From Candidatus Kapaibacterium sp. (GTDB taxonomy: Bacteria > Bacteroidota > Ignavibacteria > Kapaibacteriales > UBA2268): a stretch of 64,000 nucleotides of DNA. A program made the translations under genes and the position numbers. The stretch covers positions 248,001 through 312,000 of the forward strand of contig CALHGZ010000008.1 in NCBI GenBank assembly GCA_938031175.1, given 5' to 3'. Positions 38,812 to 48,822 of the stretch are shown piece after piece. How positions within the stretch are numbered: position 1 is the first letter of the stretch; every line of letters begins with the position of its first letter. Below the pieces are notes generated by a model, which saw only the letters and a program-made list of their open reading frames with translations, ran no database searches and was not told where the DNA came from.

Positions 38812-38844
38812 TAGTAGAGACGTTGAACTTCATCGTCTCTACTA
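38812..38844 (+). terminator. Hairpin terminator after glgP
   Basis: Inverted repeat TAGTAGAGACG (38812-38822) and CGTCTCTACTA (38834-38844) with an 11-base loop, then AATCTTTTC. The stem resembles short GTAGAGACG palindromes that I recall as scattered in various bacterial genomes; that part is from memory. Confidence 0.75.
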
Positions 38845-39046
38845 AATCTTTTCTATTTACTCTTACATTTTGGCGTATTTATAAAGTATTGATAAATCAT
38901 TTCCAATTATTTAGCCAATTATATACTTTAACAATTTTTTTTTTATTCAAAATTTTATTATTTTATCACGTTTTCATTTCGAATACAAATTAACTTTCTT
39001 AGCTATCTTACAACTTTAAAAAATTTAAAACAATTCAAGGTACTTT

Positions 39047-40066
39047 ATGGAAAGGCTTCACAGATTACTAAGGATTGAGGATCGCAATTTAATTTTGATT
39101 CTATTTTTATGCCCCTTTATCTGCTTATTAATATCATCTTGCGGTACAACACAAAAGATTATTACCTGGAATGTAGAATTAAAAGAAACAGAACTTCCCA
39201 TCACTGATAGATGCAATCCTGAGGTAAAGCTTACTGCAATTAAATCTGGCGATAAGCCAGTTCTTATTCCTGAAAGCGAAGAAAGAGAAGCAAGAGTCAG
39301 AGTACTTGGGATGCCCTGTTTCGAAGGAGAGGACCCACCTGTTTATGATCTACCAATCAGCAGAATTAAAAGGATTACCTATGTCAGCGACCCCTTGCTA
39401 CCTCCGGTTTCACTTGATGTTTCTGAATTAGATATTTTAGAGGGTTGCTGTAGGCAAAGAACCGGATTCTTGTTTTTCGATAAATTTGAAATTCGAGGGT
39501 GTATAGGCTATAGAGGCTCGAAAGATAGTGTTGCATATCCAACACCAACAGGTGAAGAGATTTACCGCTCATCATTTATCAATTTTGACAGAGGTGGTTC
39601 TTCAATGATATTTAAATTTGAAATATCCGGCTTTTGGAATCTGCCGTTCATAGACAAAACTAATCGCCTTCAAGCTGGTATATTGACTGGACTCTGGCCT
39701 ACTGACGAATCCTTTTTCATTCCTATAGGTTTAAATCTAAGATATACATTAAATCAGATGCCTGCAAGATTTTCTGATAATTGTAATTCCTGGTATATGT
39801 ATGCAACTGCAGGATTACCTCTTGATTTTCAAACTAATGCCCCTCTTTTTGCTACTAATGCTAAATATCAGCGTATATTTTATGGTTTAGGCATTGGGTA
39901 TGATATTGCAATAACTTGCTTTATGGACTTTTCGATCGATTTAGGGTATCGATATATGAATCTTCCTCTCCCTGAAATTCTTTGCTGTCCCTCAACACCA
40001 AACGATCAAAGAAATCCATTTAGAAGTTCAAATTCAATATTATTAAGATTTGGACTAACATTTTAA
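39047..40066 (+). CDS. Cysteine-rich putative outer-membrane lipoprotein
   Basis: A 339-aa exported protein. A charged N-terminus leads into a hydrophobic stretch ending in lipobox ISSC (residue 32), so it may be lipid-anchored. The first half has many cysteines (MPCFEG, EGCCRQRTG, RGCIGY), the second half alternates hydrophobic residues like a small beta barrel, with a final Phe (RFGLTF). I know no family. It opens a four-gene run on the plus strand, spaced 33, 6 and 29 bases. Confidence 0.68.
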   Translation: MERLHRLLRIEDRNLILILFLCPFICLLISSCGTTQKIITWNVELKETELPITDRCNPEVKLTAIKSGDKPVLIPESEEREARVRVLGMPCFEGEDPPVYDLPISRIKRITYVSDPLLPPVSLDVSELDILEGCCRQRTGFLFFDKFEIRGCIGYRGSKDSVAYPTPTGEEIYRSSFINFDRGGSSMIFKFEISGFWNLPFIDKTNRLQAGILTGLWPTDESFFIPIGLNLRYTLNQMPARFSDNCNSWYMYATAGLPLDFQTNAPLFATNAKYQRIFYGLGIGYDIAITCFMDFSIDLGYRYMNLPLPEILCCPSTPNDQRNPFRSSNSILLRFGLTF

Positions 40067-40099
40067 TATGGGATGTAAAACAATAAGAGATATATAAAA

Positions 40100-42208
40100 A
40101 TGAGTAAAAATTCTAATCCAATATTATTTCTACTAATACCGATAACAATCATTATATTTTCTGTTTATTCCTGTATGGAATCGAATCAACCTGATTCAGA
40201 GGGCAATTATAACTTAACTGTTCGCGTGATTCAAATTGACCCAACCCAACCCAATACAACCACACCTCTGGCTAATGTCAATGTAAAAGTTAATCCAAGC
40301 GATGGTTCAGCACAACAAATTGAACAAATCACTGATTTTCAGGGTATAGCAAGGTTTACTCTACATTTACCAATTTTTGGAAAAAACTTTGATATAATTG
40401 CTCAACATAATAACCGTTTTCAAATTAAATCAAATATTTTAATCTGCCGTGACACCTTAGTTATATTTGTTTTTGATACTTCAAGCATTCCTTCCCTCGA
40501 TTGCAATATCATTGGCTCCCAAGACTCAGTCATTTTTATTGATGATAATTTTTCCAGGGAATTGCAACAAAATACTCCCCTAAATACTAATTATTATACA
40601 CAATGCAAAAGTTTTATCAATTTATCCCAAAATCAAGAAACACTCTTAATTCGTTTACCACAGCTTAATTCAAATGAATTTTTCATAAGTTCTATAAGTA
40701 TAAATGGTAATTTAATATATCCATTTCCCTCCGAGATCAATTTAGCTTATGGACAGGTTCTAACGATCTGTTTTGGTGCTAGGACAAACGTAACCCCCAA
40801 CATATACAATTATAGATTCATAATTAACGTAACCTGCGATAACCAACAACAACAGATTATATTAGATTTAAATTCAAAAATCGTAGCACCGACATGCACA
40901 TGCGATGATATAAGAAATAATGTTTATGAATTTAATCTTACCCAGCGCGTTGAAGTCGGAACTTCAACTGATCATCAAGAGAATGTCTTTACCAATAATA
41001 CCACTTGCATGATCAGTGTTTCACAAGAATCTTTTGAGGGGAATAACGCCTGGTCAATCCTATTTCCTTCATTTCCATTAGTGCTAAAACCAGGAGAAAG
41101 TCTAAATTTGCGAGCAAGATTCTCTCCCAAGAATTCAATTCCTACTACAGGTATACTCCGGCTTAAACTAAGATTTGATGGTACAACTCAGGATTGTCCC
41201 TTTGAGGTAAGACTAAACGGAAATGGCTGTTCGCCTGCCTGCCCTTTAATTAGTAAAACAAGATCATTTTTCAGACCATTTGGTACACGGTTAAATGAAT
41301 ATATTGATACCCTCTCAAATCGTGATGACAGACGTGTTTTACTCAGATTACCCGGACAATTATCTGACCAATATACAAGTGCAGCAGCTACATACTACAT
41401 ACTCAATCCTGATACAGCTTGTAATGAAATCATTGTTAATCTAAGTGTAACCCCGCAAGATGCTGATGCAGCAAGATTTTTCAGAGTATCACCATCTATT
41501 TTGAGATTAGCCCCCGGAGAAATCGGTGCAATTGAAGTAACTTTTATTTCACCTACTTTTGATGAATTTACGCAAATTTACCAAAGACGGGGTGGACAAC
41601 AACGCTTAATTGACAGTCTTTTCAAAATAGTCATCAATCTAACTTCTTTAAGCTGTAATCATCGCATTGAAGATATAGCAGTGGTTTCAAAATATCCCGA
41701 CATAAGCCCAATAATCAACTTACGCGCCTATGCACAAAGAACCCCACAAAAATCTGAACCTGAAAATGAAGTTTATTTCTTTGGTGCATTATCACGAACT
41801 ATTCTTAAAACTCCCGATGGACAAGCAGGACCATATCCACCTGATAAAGGCGATATTTGGGTTGATGTCTTAAATAACAACCCTTCAGCAAATCCACCTC
41901 AAGAACCGATTTTGAAATCCGTTAATAATACAATTGGAATGAAAATATGGCAAAGAAACTACATTGAAGAAGACTTTTCAAAAGTATTCAATGTATATAA
42001 CCAATTTATGAGCGATCCGAATCATAGTTTGGGCTATAGTACAGCACCATTAACTGGCCTTCAGGTCGGTGATGTTGTTGCTTTCAAACTTAATAATTTT
42101 GTATATGCGCTGATTTACATAAGACGTATTGATAATGGAACAGAAAATACATCCAGCAAACAATCTGGTATAGAATTCCGTTCAATTTTCCCAATTGTTG
42201 AAGAATAA
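40100..42208 (+). CDS. Large exported protein with Ig-like/choice-of-anchor-D domains
   Basis: A 702-aa lipoprotein with lipobox VYSC (Cys25). The N-terminal region has a carboxypeptidase-regulatory-like Ig fold (TTPLANVNVKVNPSDG), followed by Ig-like units with the FTNNTTCMISVS and LVLKPGESLNLRARFSP phrases typical of choice-of-anchor D/ASPM-type domains, and a second similar unit near LRLAPGEIGAIEVTF. It has many paired cysteines (SPACPL, TCTCDD). The C-terminal 150 residues are not recognised. It sits 33 bases after the previous exported gene and 6 before the PD40 protein. Confidence 0.7.
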   Translation: MSKNSNPILFLLIPITIIIFSVYSCMESNQPDSEGNYNLTVRVIQIDPTQPNTTTPLANVNVKVNPSDGSAQQIEQITDFQGIARFTLHLPIFGKNFDIIAQHNNRFQIKSNILICRDTLVIFVFDTSSIPSLDCNIIGSQDSVIFIDDNFSRELQQNTPLNTNYYTQCKSFINLSQNQETLLIRLPQLNSNEFFISSISINGNLIYPFPSEINLAYGQVLTICFGARTNVTPNIYNYRFIINVTCDNQQQQIILDLNSKIVAPTCTCDDIRNNVYEFNLTQRVEVGTSTDHQENVFTNNTTCMISVSQESFEGNNAWSILFPSFPLVLKPGESLNLRARFSPKNSIPTTGILRLKLRFDGTTQDCPFEVRLNGNGCSPACPLISKTRSFFRPFGTRLNEYIDTLSNRDDRRVLLRLPGQLSDQYTSAAATYYILNPDTACNEIIVNLSVTPQDADAARFFRVSPSILRLAPGEIGAIEVTFISPTFDEFTQIYQRRGGQQRLIDSLFKIVINLTSLSCNHRIEDIAVVSKYPDISPIINLRAYAQRTPQKSEPENEVYFFGALSRTILKTPDGQAGPYPPDKGDIWVDVLNNNPSANPPQEPILKSVNNTIGMKIWQRNYIEEDFSKVFNVYNQFMSDPNHSLGYSTAPLTGLQVGDVVAFKLNNFVYALIYIRRIDNGTENTSSKQSGIEFRSIFPIVEE

Positions 42209-42214
42209 GAGGAA

Positions 42215-44779
42215 ATGGCTATGAAAAAAATTGTAATTTTATTATTAATGTCATTCAATATAGAAATGGCACTATCCTCTAATGATATACATGGTGGTAT
42301 TTTAGACAAAAACGTAAATTCCAATGATGAAGATTATGCTTCTTATGTTATTTATGGCACAACAACAGACACTTTGTTTTTTACAAGTTCACGACCAATA
42401 CCCGATAGAAGGCCAATAGCGCTTCCTGCTGAAATGTTTTTTTCGACTCGTCCATCTTCCGATCGATTAATCCCCGGAAAAAAAATAAATGAAGGGTGGT
42501 TACCTGCTAAAAGAATAACAGCTGATGCATCTCGTATAGCTGAATTCACAAGAGGTTCTCAAACATTAAGCTCCGATCGAATTATCTTTGCTGCAGAACG
42601 TGACCTTTCTACAACTACAGCAAGAGGCACAAGCTATTTGTTTGATTTATGGGAAATGACAAGAACAGCCGATGGCTTCAGTTTACCACAACCAATATCT
42701 GAAATAAATGAAAGAGATGCCTGGGATTCCCAACCCGCTCTATCTCCTGATGGTAAAATCCTTTATTTTGTTAGCAATCGCAATGGTGGTAAAGGCGGAT
42801 TAGATATTTGGTATTCAGTCCGCGATGCAACAGGTAGATGGCAAAAACCTAAACTTGTGCCAAATATTAATACACCCGGCGATGAACTCTCACCACATTG
42901 CGGTGCTGATGGAAAATTCTACTATGCGAGTAACTGGGATTATGAAAAAAATGAAATTGGCAAAACCGGTCGTGATATTTATCGTGCTGACTATATTGAT
43001 GTTAATGGTATTCCATTACCTATCAACCCATTAAAATTAGATGAAGCATTTGCACGTGATGCCAAATTATATGGTGTCAAAATACCACCTGATATTAAAT
43101 ATAATTCAGATAGCGATGACGAATTTCCTTTCATTTCACCTGACCGAAATTTTATATTTCTAACTTCCAACAGAAAAGCTGAATTTGGAAAAAGAAACAT
43201 TTACGCATTTTCTATGCCAAAATCAAGAATTCAACTACAGGTAAATGTAAGAGAAAGAATATTAGATGAAAATGGTATCGAAGTTCAATCAGCATCACCA
43301 AAAGTTGGATTACCTCTTTCATTAGTCGATCTAAAAACTGGCGTAACAAAAGAAATAACTTCCGGTTTACCTTACGAAGTCGATAGTGATAAATCATACC
43401 AGATTCAATTCACAAAATTTGTCGAACAGGAATGTTATCAGAACAAAATCGAAGGACCAAACCAATTACAAATCACAACCAAAAAACCATTTGCTTATGA
43501 CACAACTTATTACCTTGACGCTTTAATTACACGCCAAAAACTCTCGATTGAGCCTATTATATTTTATTCAACTGAAAAGATTCCATACTTTATTACAGGT
43601 TATTGGTATCCCAACACAAGTGATAATCTTGCTATTTTCCGCCAACGCGAAGCTTCAGGATTTTTCGATCAAACTGGATTTATTGATTCTACAGGATATG
43701 ATTATGAAAATATTGCAAAAATCATTGACCAATCATTTGAAGAAAGATTATATAAACCATTGCTTGAGATACTACCTTCTTTTCAGGATTTTTGTTTAGA
43801 TACACTATACCTAAAAATTACAATACATGGATATACCGATCCGCGTAGTTTATCAGCAGGAAATGAACACCCCTACCGTCCCCAGTCACGATATAAAAGA
43901 ATTTACCCCGATGAAACAGTTACAGTTGGAATAGATGAACGGGGAAATCCGGTTACAATCCAACAGGGTATGGATATGTTTCGCTCAAGCTGGCAAAATG
44001 ATCCTAATAATAAACAATCATATTGGATTAAACTACCAAATGAAGGCGAGGAAGGAAATATCCTACTATCTAAGCTCAGAGCTTATTACACTTTTGTTAC
44101 GTTTGACAAAAAAATGATCGAAAAATCCCCAATTTATGCACAATTACGCAATCAAGGCAGAATTTTACTCGATATCGAGGGCTTCGGAATTGATAAGGAA
44201 GGTTACAAAATACGAAAATTACGCGATGACCCAGAAAGTCGGCGAATAGAAATTTATCTTGATATAATCAGACCAAATGAAGTTAATACTCATAAAAGAT
44301 TAATGGGGGGTAAACTAAAAATAGTAAAACCTAAAGTAGCAACTGAAATCGCTATAGGCGATGAAGAACAACCACAGATGAAACCATTGCAAGCTCAAGA
44401 CATTGGAAAGAATGATCAGGCGATCAATCAAACACAAGAGACATTAGTACATCAACAATCCTATGAAATGATACAAACAAAAAATTTGCCCAAGCCTATT
44501 GAAACACCAGTTAAAGAGAATTTTGAATTCGATTGCTTTGCAATTCAATACGATACTTATGACGAACGAAAAGAAGCAGAAGCAATGGAAAAAATTTTAA
44601 ATGAAAATGGCATCTTAGACACAAAAATTCTTGATTATTTTGATGCATTTGGGAATAGATTCTTCCGCTTGCGATCAGGCTGCTATGAAACTGCCCAGAT
44701 TGCTTCTGATAAACTTAATGACTATCTTGATATTTTACGTGCAATCGGAATTAAAAGAAAACCAATGATTGTCAAATAA
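42215..44779 (+). CDS. PD40 / OmpA-like / SPOR exported protein (PorE-like layout)
   Basis: An 854-aa exported protein (signal peptide about 1-21). PD40 beta-propeller repeats appear at about 170-200 (DSQPALSPDGKILYFVSNR) and 300-320 (FPFISPDRNFIFLTSNR). A carboxypeptidase-regulatory-like region follows at 345-410. A degenerate OmpA-like domain spans about 534-685, with HGYTDPRSLS, a large insert, ILLSKLRAYYTF and the end DDPESRRIEIYLDI. The last ~85 residues look like a SPOR peptidoglycan-binding domain (FAIQYDTYDERKEAEAMEK, FFRLRSGCY). PorE of the type IX system has TPR-PD40-CRD-OmpA; here TPR is absent and SPOR is added. Confidence 0.75.
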   Translation: MAMKKIVILLLMSFNIEMALSSNDIHGGILDKNVNSNDEDYASYVIYGTTTDTLFFTSSRPIPDRRPIALPAEMFFSTRPSSDRLIPGKKINEGWLPAKRITADASRIAEFTRGSQTLSSDRIIFAAERDLSTTTARGTSYLFDLWEMTRTADGFSLPQPISEINERDAWDSQPALSPDGKILYFVSNRNGGKGGLDIWYSVRDATGRWQKPKLVPNINTPGDELSPHCGADGKFYYASNWDYEKNEIGKTGRDIYRADYIDVNGIPLPINPLKLDEAFARDAKLYGVKIPPDIKYNSDSDDEFPFISPDRNFIFLTSNRKAEFGKRNIYAFSMPKSRIQLQVNVRERILDENGIEVQSASPKVGLPLSLVDLKTGVTKEITSGLPYEVDSDKSYQIQFTKFVEQECYQNKIEGPNQLQITTKKPFAYDTTYYLDALITRQKLSIEPIIFYSTEKIPYFITGYWYPNTSDNLAIFRQREASGFFDQTGFIDSTGYDYENIAKIIDQSFEERLYKPLLEILPSFQDFCLDTLYLKITIHGYTDPRSLSAGNEHPYRPQSRYKRIYPDETVTVGIDERGNPVTIQQGMDMFRSSWQNDPNNKQSYWIKLPNEGEEGNILLSKLRAYYTFVTFDKKMIEKSPIYAQLRNQGRILLDIEGFGIDKEGYKIRKLRDDPESRRIEIYLDIIRPNEVNTHKRLMGGKLKIVKPKVATEIAIGDEEQPQMKPLQAQDIGKNDQAINQTQETLVHQQSYEMIQTKNLPKPIETPVKENFEFDCFAIQYDTYDERKEAEAMEKILNENGILDTKILDYFDAFGNRFFRLRSGCYETAQIASDKLNDYLDILRAIGIKRKPMIVK

Positions 44780-44808
44780 AATTTTGTCTAATACAAATCT
44801 TTGAAATT

Positions 44809-45390
44809 ATGAAATCAATTTACATATTTTTAGTTGTTTTAGCTATTACTTCCTGCAAAACATATCAGTATAAACAATGGACTTATGAAAGCGAGGAAAA
44901 ACAAATTCATGTAGAAATAACACCATCACAAAGCGTTAGTATTCCAAGCGATGGCTCTGCTCCTATCGCTGGATTAAAACCTAAGGATAAAGTTGATAAA
45001 GTAATTACCTTCACACAGGTAGGAGAAAAATTTGAACTAAAAAATGGTCAATCAGCCAATTTCATTTATGATGGTATATCACCTGAAGAAACATATATAA
45101 TTTATGAACAAACACTTGATGGCTACATCCTTCAATTGGCATACCGCAATGAAAAAGTACATTTATCTTTCTCAAGATTATGCCAAATTTATATAGTGGC
45201 AAATCCCGCACTTGTTACAACTGAAGTCCCACAAAACTTAAGATATGAGCAAATTATTTGGACTCCACGAGCTGACGGCACTTGGGAAGTAAGAATCGGT
45301 ACAACTGAAAGAGGATGCAAAAGTCCTGCATTAGACGACATCAAAAAACTAAGGACGAAAACTTATGAAAGCCAAATACCCAAAAGGTAG
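44809..45390 (+). CDS. Putative lipoprotein, unknown function
   Basis: A 193-aa lipoprotein with lipobox ITSC (Cys16). The mature part is not recognised; it is beta-rich with one phrase of SIPSDGSAPIAGLKP. It is the last gene of the run 39047-45390 (29 bases after the PD40 protein), and so is a candidate partner of that envelope cluster. No repeats or catalytic motifs are visible. Confidence 0.68.
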   Translation: MKSIYIFLVVLAITSCKTYQYKQWTYESEEKQIHVEITPSQSVSIPSDGSAPIAGLKPKDKVDKVITFTQVGEKFELKNGQSANFIYDGISPEETYIIYEQTLDGYILQLAYRNEKVHLSFSRLCQIYIVANPALVTTEVPQNLRYEQIIWTPRADGTWEVRIGTTERGCKSPALDDIKKLRTKTYESQIPKR

Positions 45391-45526
45391 ATAACTAAAA
45401 TCTGTTTTAAAAAGTATTTTAAACTCTAATTTGACTAAAGAATTATGAAAATTATTTTATTTTTAATTTAAATTTTATTTAAATTTGCTAAATTTCTATT
45501 TATTAAGTAAGATCAAATAACAAAAT

Positions 45527-47854
45527 ATGAAATATAAATTCCTAAATACCATAATTATAATATTTTTATTATTAGTCATTAAACTCAATGCAGAAAAAAC
45601 ATTTTTTACAATTTCCGGTGTAGTTACCGATAAAATAAGTGGTGAGTATGTCATTGGTCTCAATATAGCAATTTTACCAACTGATACAACCTCACAAACT
45701 CCAGTCGCAGGAACTTTCACAAATAAATTCGGATTTTATTCTATCCCAAGAATCAAAACAGGTTCATATATTCTACGCGTAACTGGTATTGGATACCAAC
45801 CATTTTTTCAGAAAATAACCGGCAGAAGCAATGAAGAATTGAAAATTGATATCGCACTTGAAAAAGTTGATATTAAACTCGAAGAAATTCAAGTTGAAGC
45901 AGAACGTTACATTTCTTCAACAAGCACCATTTCAACCGTCAGTATCAATCCGATGTTCATTACCAAAGTTCCTTCACTTGGAAGCGAGATAGATATTTTT
46001 CGGACATTGCAATTACTGCCCGGCGTTAGCAGTTCCTCTGAATTAAACAGCGGATTATATATCAGAGGTGGTTCACCTGATCAAAATCTCATACTTTTAG
46101 ATGGAGTTATTGTATACAATCCGAACCATCTTTTTGGTTTTCTCAGTACATTCAACAACGACGCTATAAAAGATATAAAATTAATCAAAGGTGGATTTCC
46201 CGCTGAATATGGCGGTCGGCTTTCAAGCGTTCTGGATCTCAATATGAAAGAAGGTACAAAAGAAAAATTTAGTGGAAGCGCTGGTATCAGTCTGATAAGT
46301 TCCAGGCTGACACTCGAAGGACCTATTACCGAAAACTCTACATTTATGGTATCAGGCCGAAGAATGTATCTCGATGTCATTACATCTCTTTTGTATCCAA
46401 ATAGTAACGATATACCTTCATACTATTTCTATGATTTAAATGCCAAAATCAATTATAAATTAGATAAATCCAACCACTTATTTTTAAGTGGCTTTTTCTG
46501 CCGTGATGTTTTTGCTACACCTGAACAAAAAAATGAAGATAATTTCAATATTAAATGGGGAAATGCTACCGGTAATTTTAGATGGATGCATATCTTTTCC
46601 CCACAGATTTTCTCTAATTTTTCACTAATTTATACACACTATAAATTCAATTCCGACTTTAATACTGCTGATTCATTAATCCCTAATTTTTCTACACTCT
46701 CTGGAATTGAAGATTTTACATTTCGTGGAGAATTTCAATATTTTTTAAATACAGACTTTACAATTAAATCAGGTATAGAAGCAACAAATCACCGCTTCGA
46801 GGCAAGAGCCAATGAGTGGCTAATCAACTTAATCAATGAAGAATGGGGATTAGATTACAAAAGTAGTAACATAATTAATTCGCTCGATGCAGCATTCTAC
46901 ATACAAAATGAATGGAAAATCAATCCCTTTGTCGAAACTAATTTTGGCGGCCGTTTGTACTATTTTCAGGAAGCTAAATATTGGTCATTCGAACCCAGAT
47001 TTCTTATGACCACCAAAATTAATGAACAGTCACTAATAAAGACATCTTTATCCCTTGCTCACCAATTTCTACATTTAATAACCCGTAATGATTTCAATTT
47101 ACCTACCGATCTATGGTTCCCATCAACAGAAACCATAAAACCCGGAATAAGTTGGCAAGTAATTTTCGGTTATGAAACTACTTTACTTGGAGGTGATTAT
47201 CTAATTTCAGCCGAAATCTACTACAAAGATATGTTCAATTTATATGAATATAAAGACGATGCCGAATTCTCTTTCGGCATACCTTTAGAAACACAGTTCA
47301 CAAAGGGAAAAGGTTGGGCTTATGGGCTTGAGATATTCCTGAATAAACGATTTGGTAAATTTACAGGCTGGATCGGTTATACATTAGCTTGGACTAAACG
47401 TGTATTCAATGAATTAAACGAAGGCAGAACATTTTATCCAAGATATGATCGCCGTCACGATATTAATTTAGTCTTAACTACAGATTTAAGCGATGATTTC
47501 GAAATAGGAGTCACTTGGATTTATGGAACAGGACAGGCATTTACTATGCCCACAGGTGTCTATGGTTTTTATGACTATAATTCCGGTTTTACATCATTTT
47601 ATACCAAATATCACTTCAGCGAAAGAAACGGATACCGCATTCCTGCATATCATAGAATGGATTTAAACTTAATATATAAATTCCAAATGTTCAATTTACC
47701 ATTTCAATTATCACTCAATGTATATAACCTGTATAGTAGAAAAAACACTTTTTCAATGTATGTCAGTTATAGTGAAGAGCATCAACGCTATGCATTGAAA
47801 AAAATTACCCTGTTCCCTATCATACCAACACTTGGTTTAAGTTTTAAATTCTAA
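45527..47854 (+). CDS. TonB-dependent outer-membrane receptor with carboxypeptidase-regulatory domain
   Basis: A 775-aa TonB-dependent transporter. A signal peptide (about 1-22) precedes a CarboxypepD_reg-like domain (GVVTDKISGEYVIGLNIAI), then the plug (residues 130-250; LYIRGGSPDQNLILLDGVIVYNPNH and GGFPAEYGGRLSS) and a 22-strand-like barrel ending in LSFKF. The barrel end is a terminal Phe. The ligand is unknown. A TAAATTTG element lies at 45480-45487. The next gene starts at the final base of this one, and is the usual DUF4249-type partner. Confidence 0.92.
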   Translation: MKYKFLNTIIIIFLLLVIKLNAEKTFFTISGVVTDKISGEYVIGLNIAILPTDTTSQTPVAGTFTNKFGFYSIPRIKTGSYILRVTGIGYQPFFQKITGRSNEELKIDIALEKVDIKLEEIQVEAERYISSTSTISTVSINPMFITKVPSLGSEIDIFRTLQLLPGVSSSSELNSGLYIRGGSPDQNLILLDGVIVYNPNHLFGFLSTFNNDAIKDIKLIKGGFPAEYGGRLSSVLDLNMKEGTKEKFSGSAGISLISSRLTLEGPITENSTFMVSGRRMYLDVITSLLYPNSNDIPSYYFYDLNAKINYKLDKSNHLFLSGFFCRDVFATPEQKNEDNFNIKWGNATGNFRWMHIFSPQIFSNFSLIYTHYKFNSDFNTADSLIPNFSTLSGIEDFTFRGEFQYFLNTDFTIKSGIEATNHRFEARANEWLINLINEEWGLDYKSSNIINSLDAAFYIQNEWKINPFVETNFGGRLYYFQEAKYWSFEPRFLMTTKINEQSLIKTSLSLAHQFLHLITRNDFNLPTDLWFPSTETIKPGISWQVIFGYETTLLGGDYLISAEIYYKDMFNLYEYKDDAEFSFGIPLETQFTKGKGWAYGLEIFLNKRFGKFTGWIGYTLAWTKRVFNELNEGRTFYPRYDRRHDINLVLTTDLSDDFEIGVTWIYGTGQAFTMPTGVYGFYDYNSGFTSFYTKYHFSERNGYRIPAYHRMDLNLIYKFQMFNLPFQLSLNVYNLYSRKNTFSMYVSYSEEHQRYALKKITLFPIIPTLGLSFKF

Positions 47855-48684
47855 TGAGTAAAAGTATGAGAAAAATATTAATTTTAATACTTACATTTAT
47901 AATTATCTCTTGCGAGGAATACGTAATAGTTGATGATTTACCCTTTGTAGAGACTTTAGTTGTACAAGGTATAATCCAACATAATAAAAATGTAGATTCT
48001 ATAAAAATCTCCCGCACTCTACATCCCTTACGTCAATATTCCGAAGATTCCGCTTTGATTATAGACGCAGAAGCGATACTTGATGCTGGAGGTAGAATTT
48101 ACAGATTAATTTATGACCCCAAAACTAAAGCATACAAATTCGAAGGTTTGAAAGGAATAAAAGGAATTGAATACAAATTAACCGTCAAATGGAAAAACTA
48201 CAGAACCGATGCGAGAACCTTTATTCCAGATACTACAATCATTGATTCAGTCTATAAAGTAATACAAAAATCTGATGAAAATAACTTTAATTATACAATA
48301 AAAGTTTATGCAAGGTTTAAACCGAGGAATAATTGTGTTTACCTTGGCGGATTTTATGACAACACTTCACTAGATAGATTCTATAAATCATATCCATTTT
48401 CTATCTATAGAAGCAGTGATACAGCTAAAGATGGTAAGATTCAGATTCCTTTATTAGAATGGATTACAAACAATCTTGCCGATACTATTAGATTAAAAAA
48501 TAATTTCCACTATTATATTGATGTTTACGATCAACAATTTTATGAATACTATTTATCAAGGCATCAAGGCGAACCTACCGAGGACATTTTCGGAACAAGC
48601 GGAAGAAACATTAAGGGCAACGTAACTGGAAATGGTTTTGGTATATTTTACGGCAAAAATGAAACCATTATAAAACTTAAATAA
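47854..48684 (+). CDS. DUF4249-like lipoprotein, partner of the TonB receptor
   Basis: A 276-aa lipoprotein with lipobox ISCE (Cys20), an N-terminal Ig-like part (FVETLVVQGIIQHNKNVDSIKISRT-type pattern, shortened here) and a beta-rich C-terminus ending in GNGFGIFYGKNETIIKL. The layout matches the DUF4249 proteins that are encoded next to TonB receptors in Bacteroidota. It overlaps the receptor stop by one base. Function is not known; surface capture of substrate is a guess. Confidence 0.75.
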   Translation: MSKSMRKILILILTFIIISCEEYVIVDDLPFVETLVVQGIIQHNKNVDSIKISRTLHPLRQYSEDSALIIDAEAILDAGGRIYRLIYDPKTKAYKFEGLKGIKGIEYKLTVKWKNYRTDARTFIPDTTIIDSVYKVIQKSDENNFNYTIKVYARFKPRNNCVYLGGFYDNTSLDRFYKSYPFSIYRSSDTAKDGKIQIPLLEWITNNLADTIRLKNNFHYYIDVYDQQFYEYYLSRHQGEPTEDIFGTSGRNIKGNVTGNGFGIFYGKNETIIKLK

Positions 48685-48822
48685 TTGATAATAAAATTCC
48701 TTTATTCCAAATATTATTCTTTTGGTTTACATACCATCTATAATCTTATCTACTTTCAAAAAATTCAAAGAGAATAATATATTTCTTAAATTTGTAACTT
48801 TAACTAATTATTATTAGGACAA

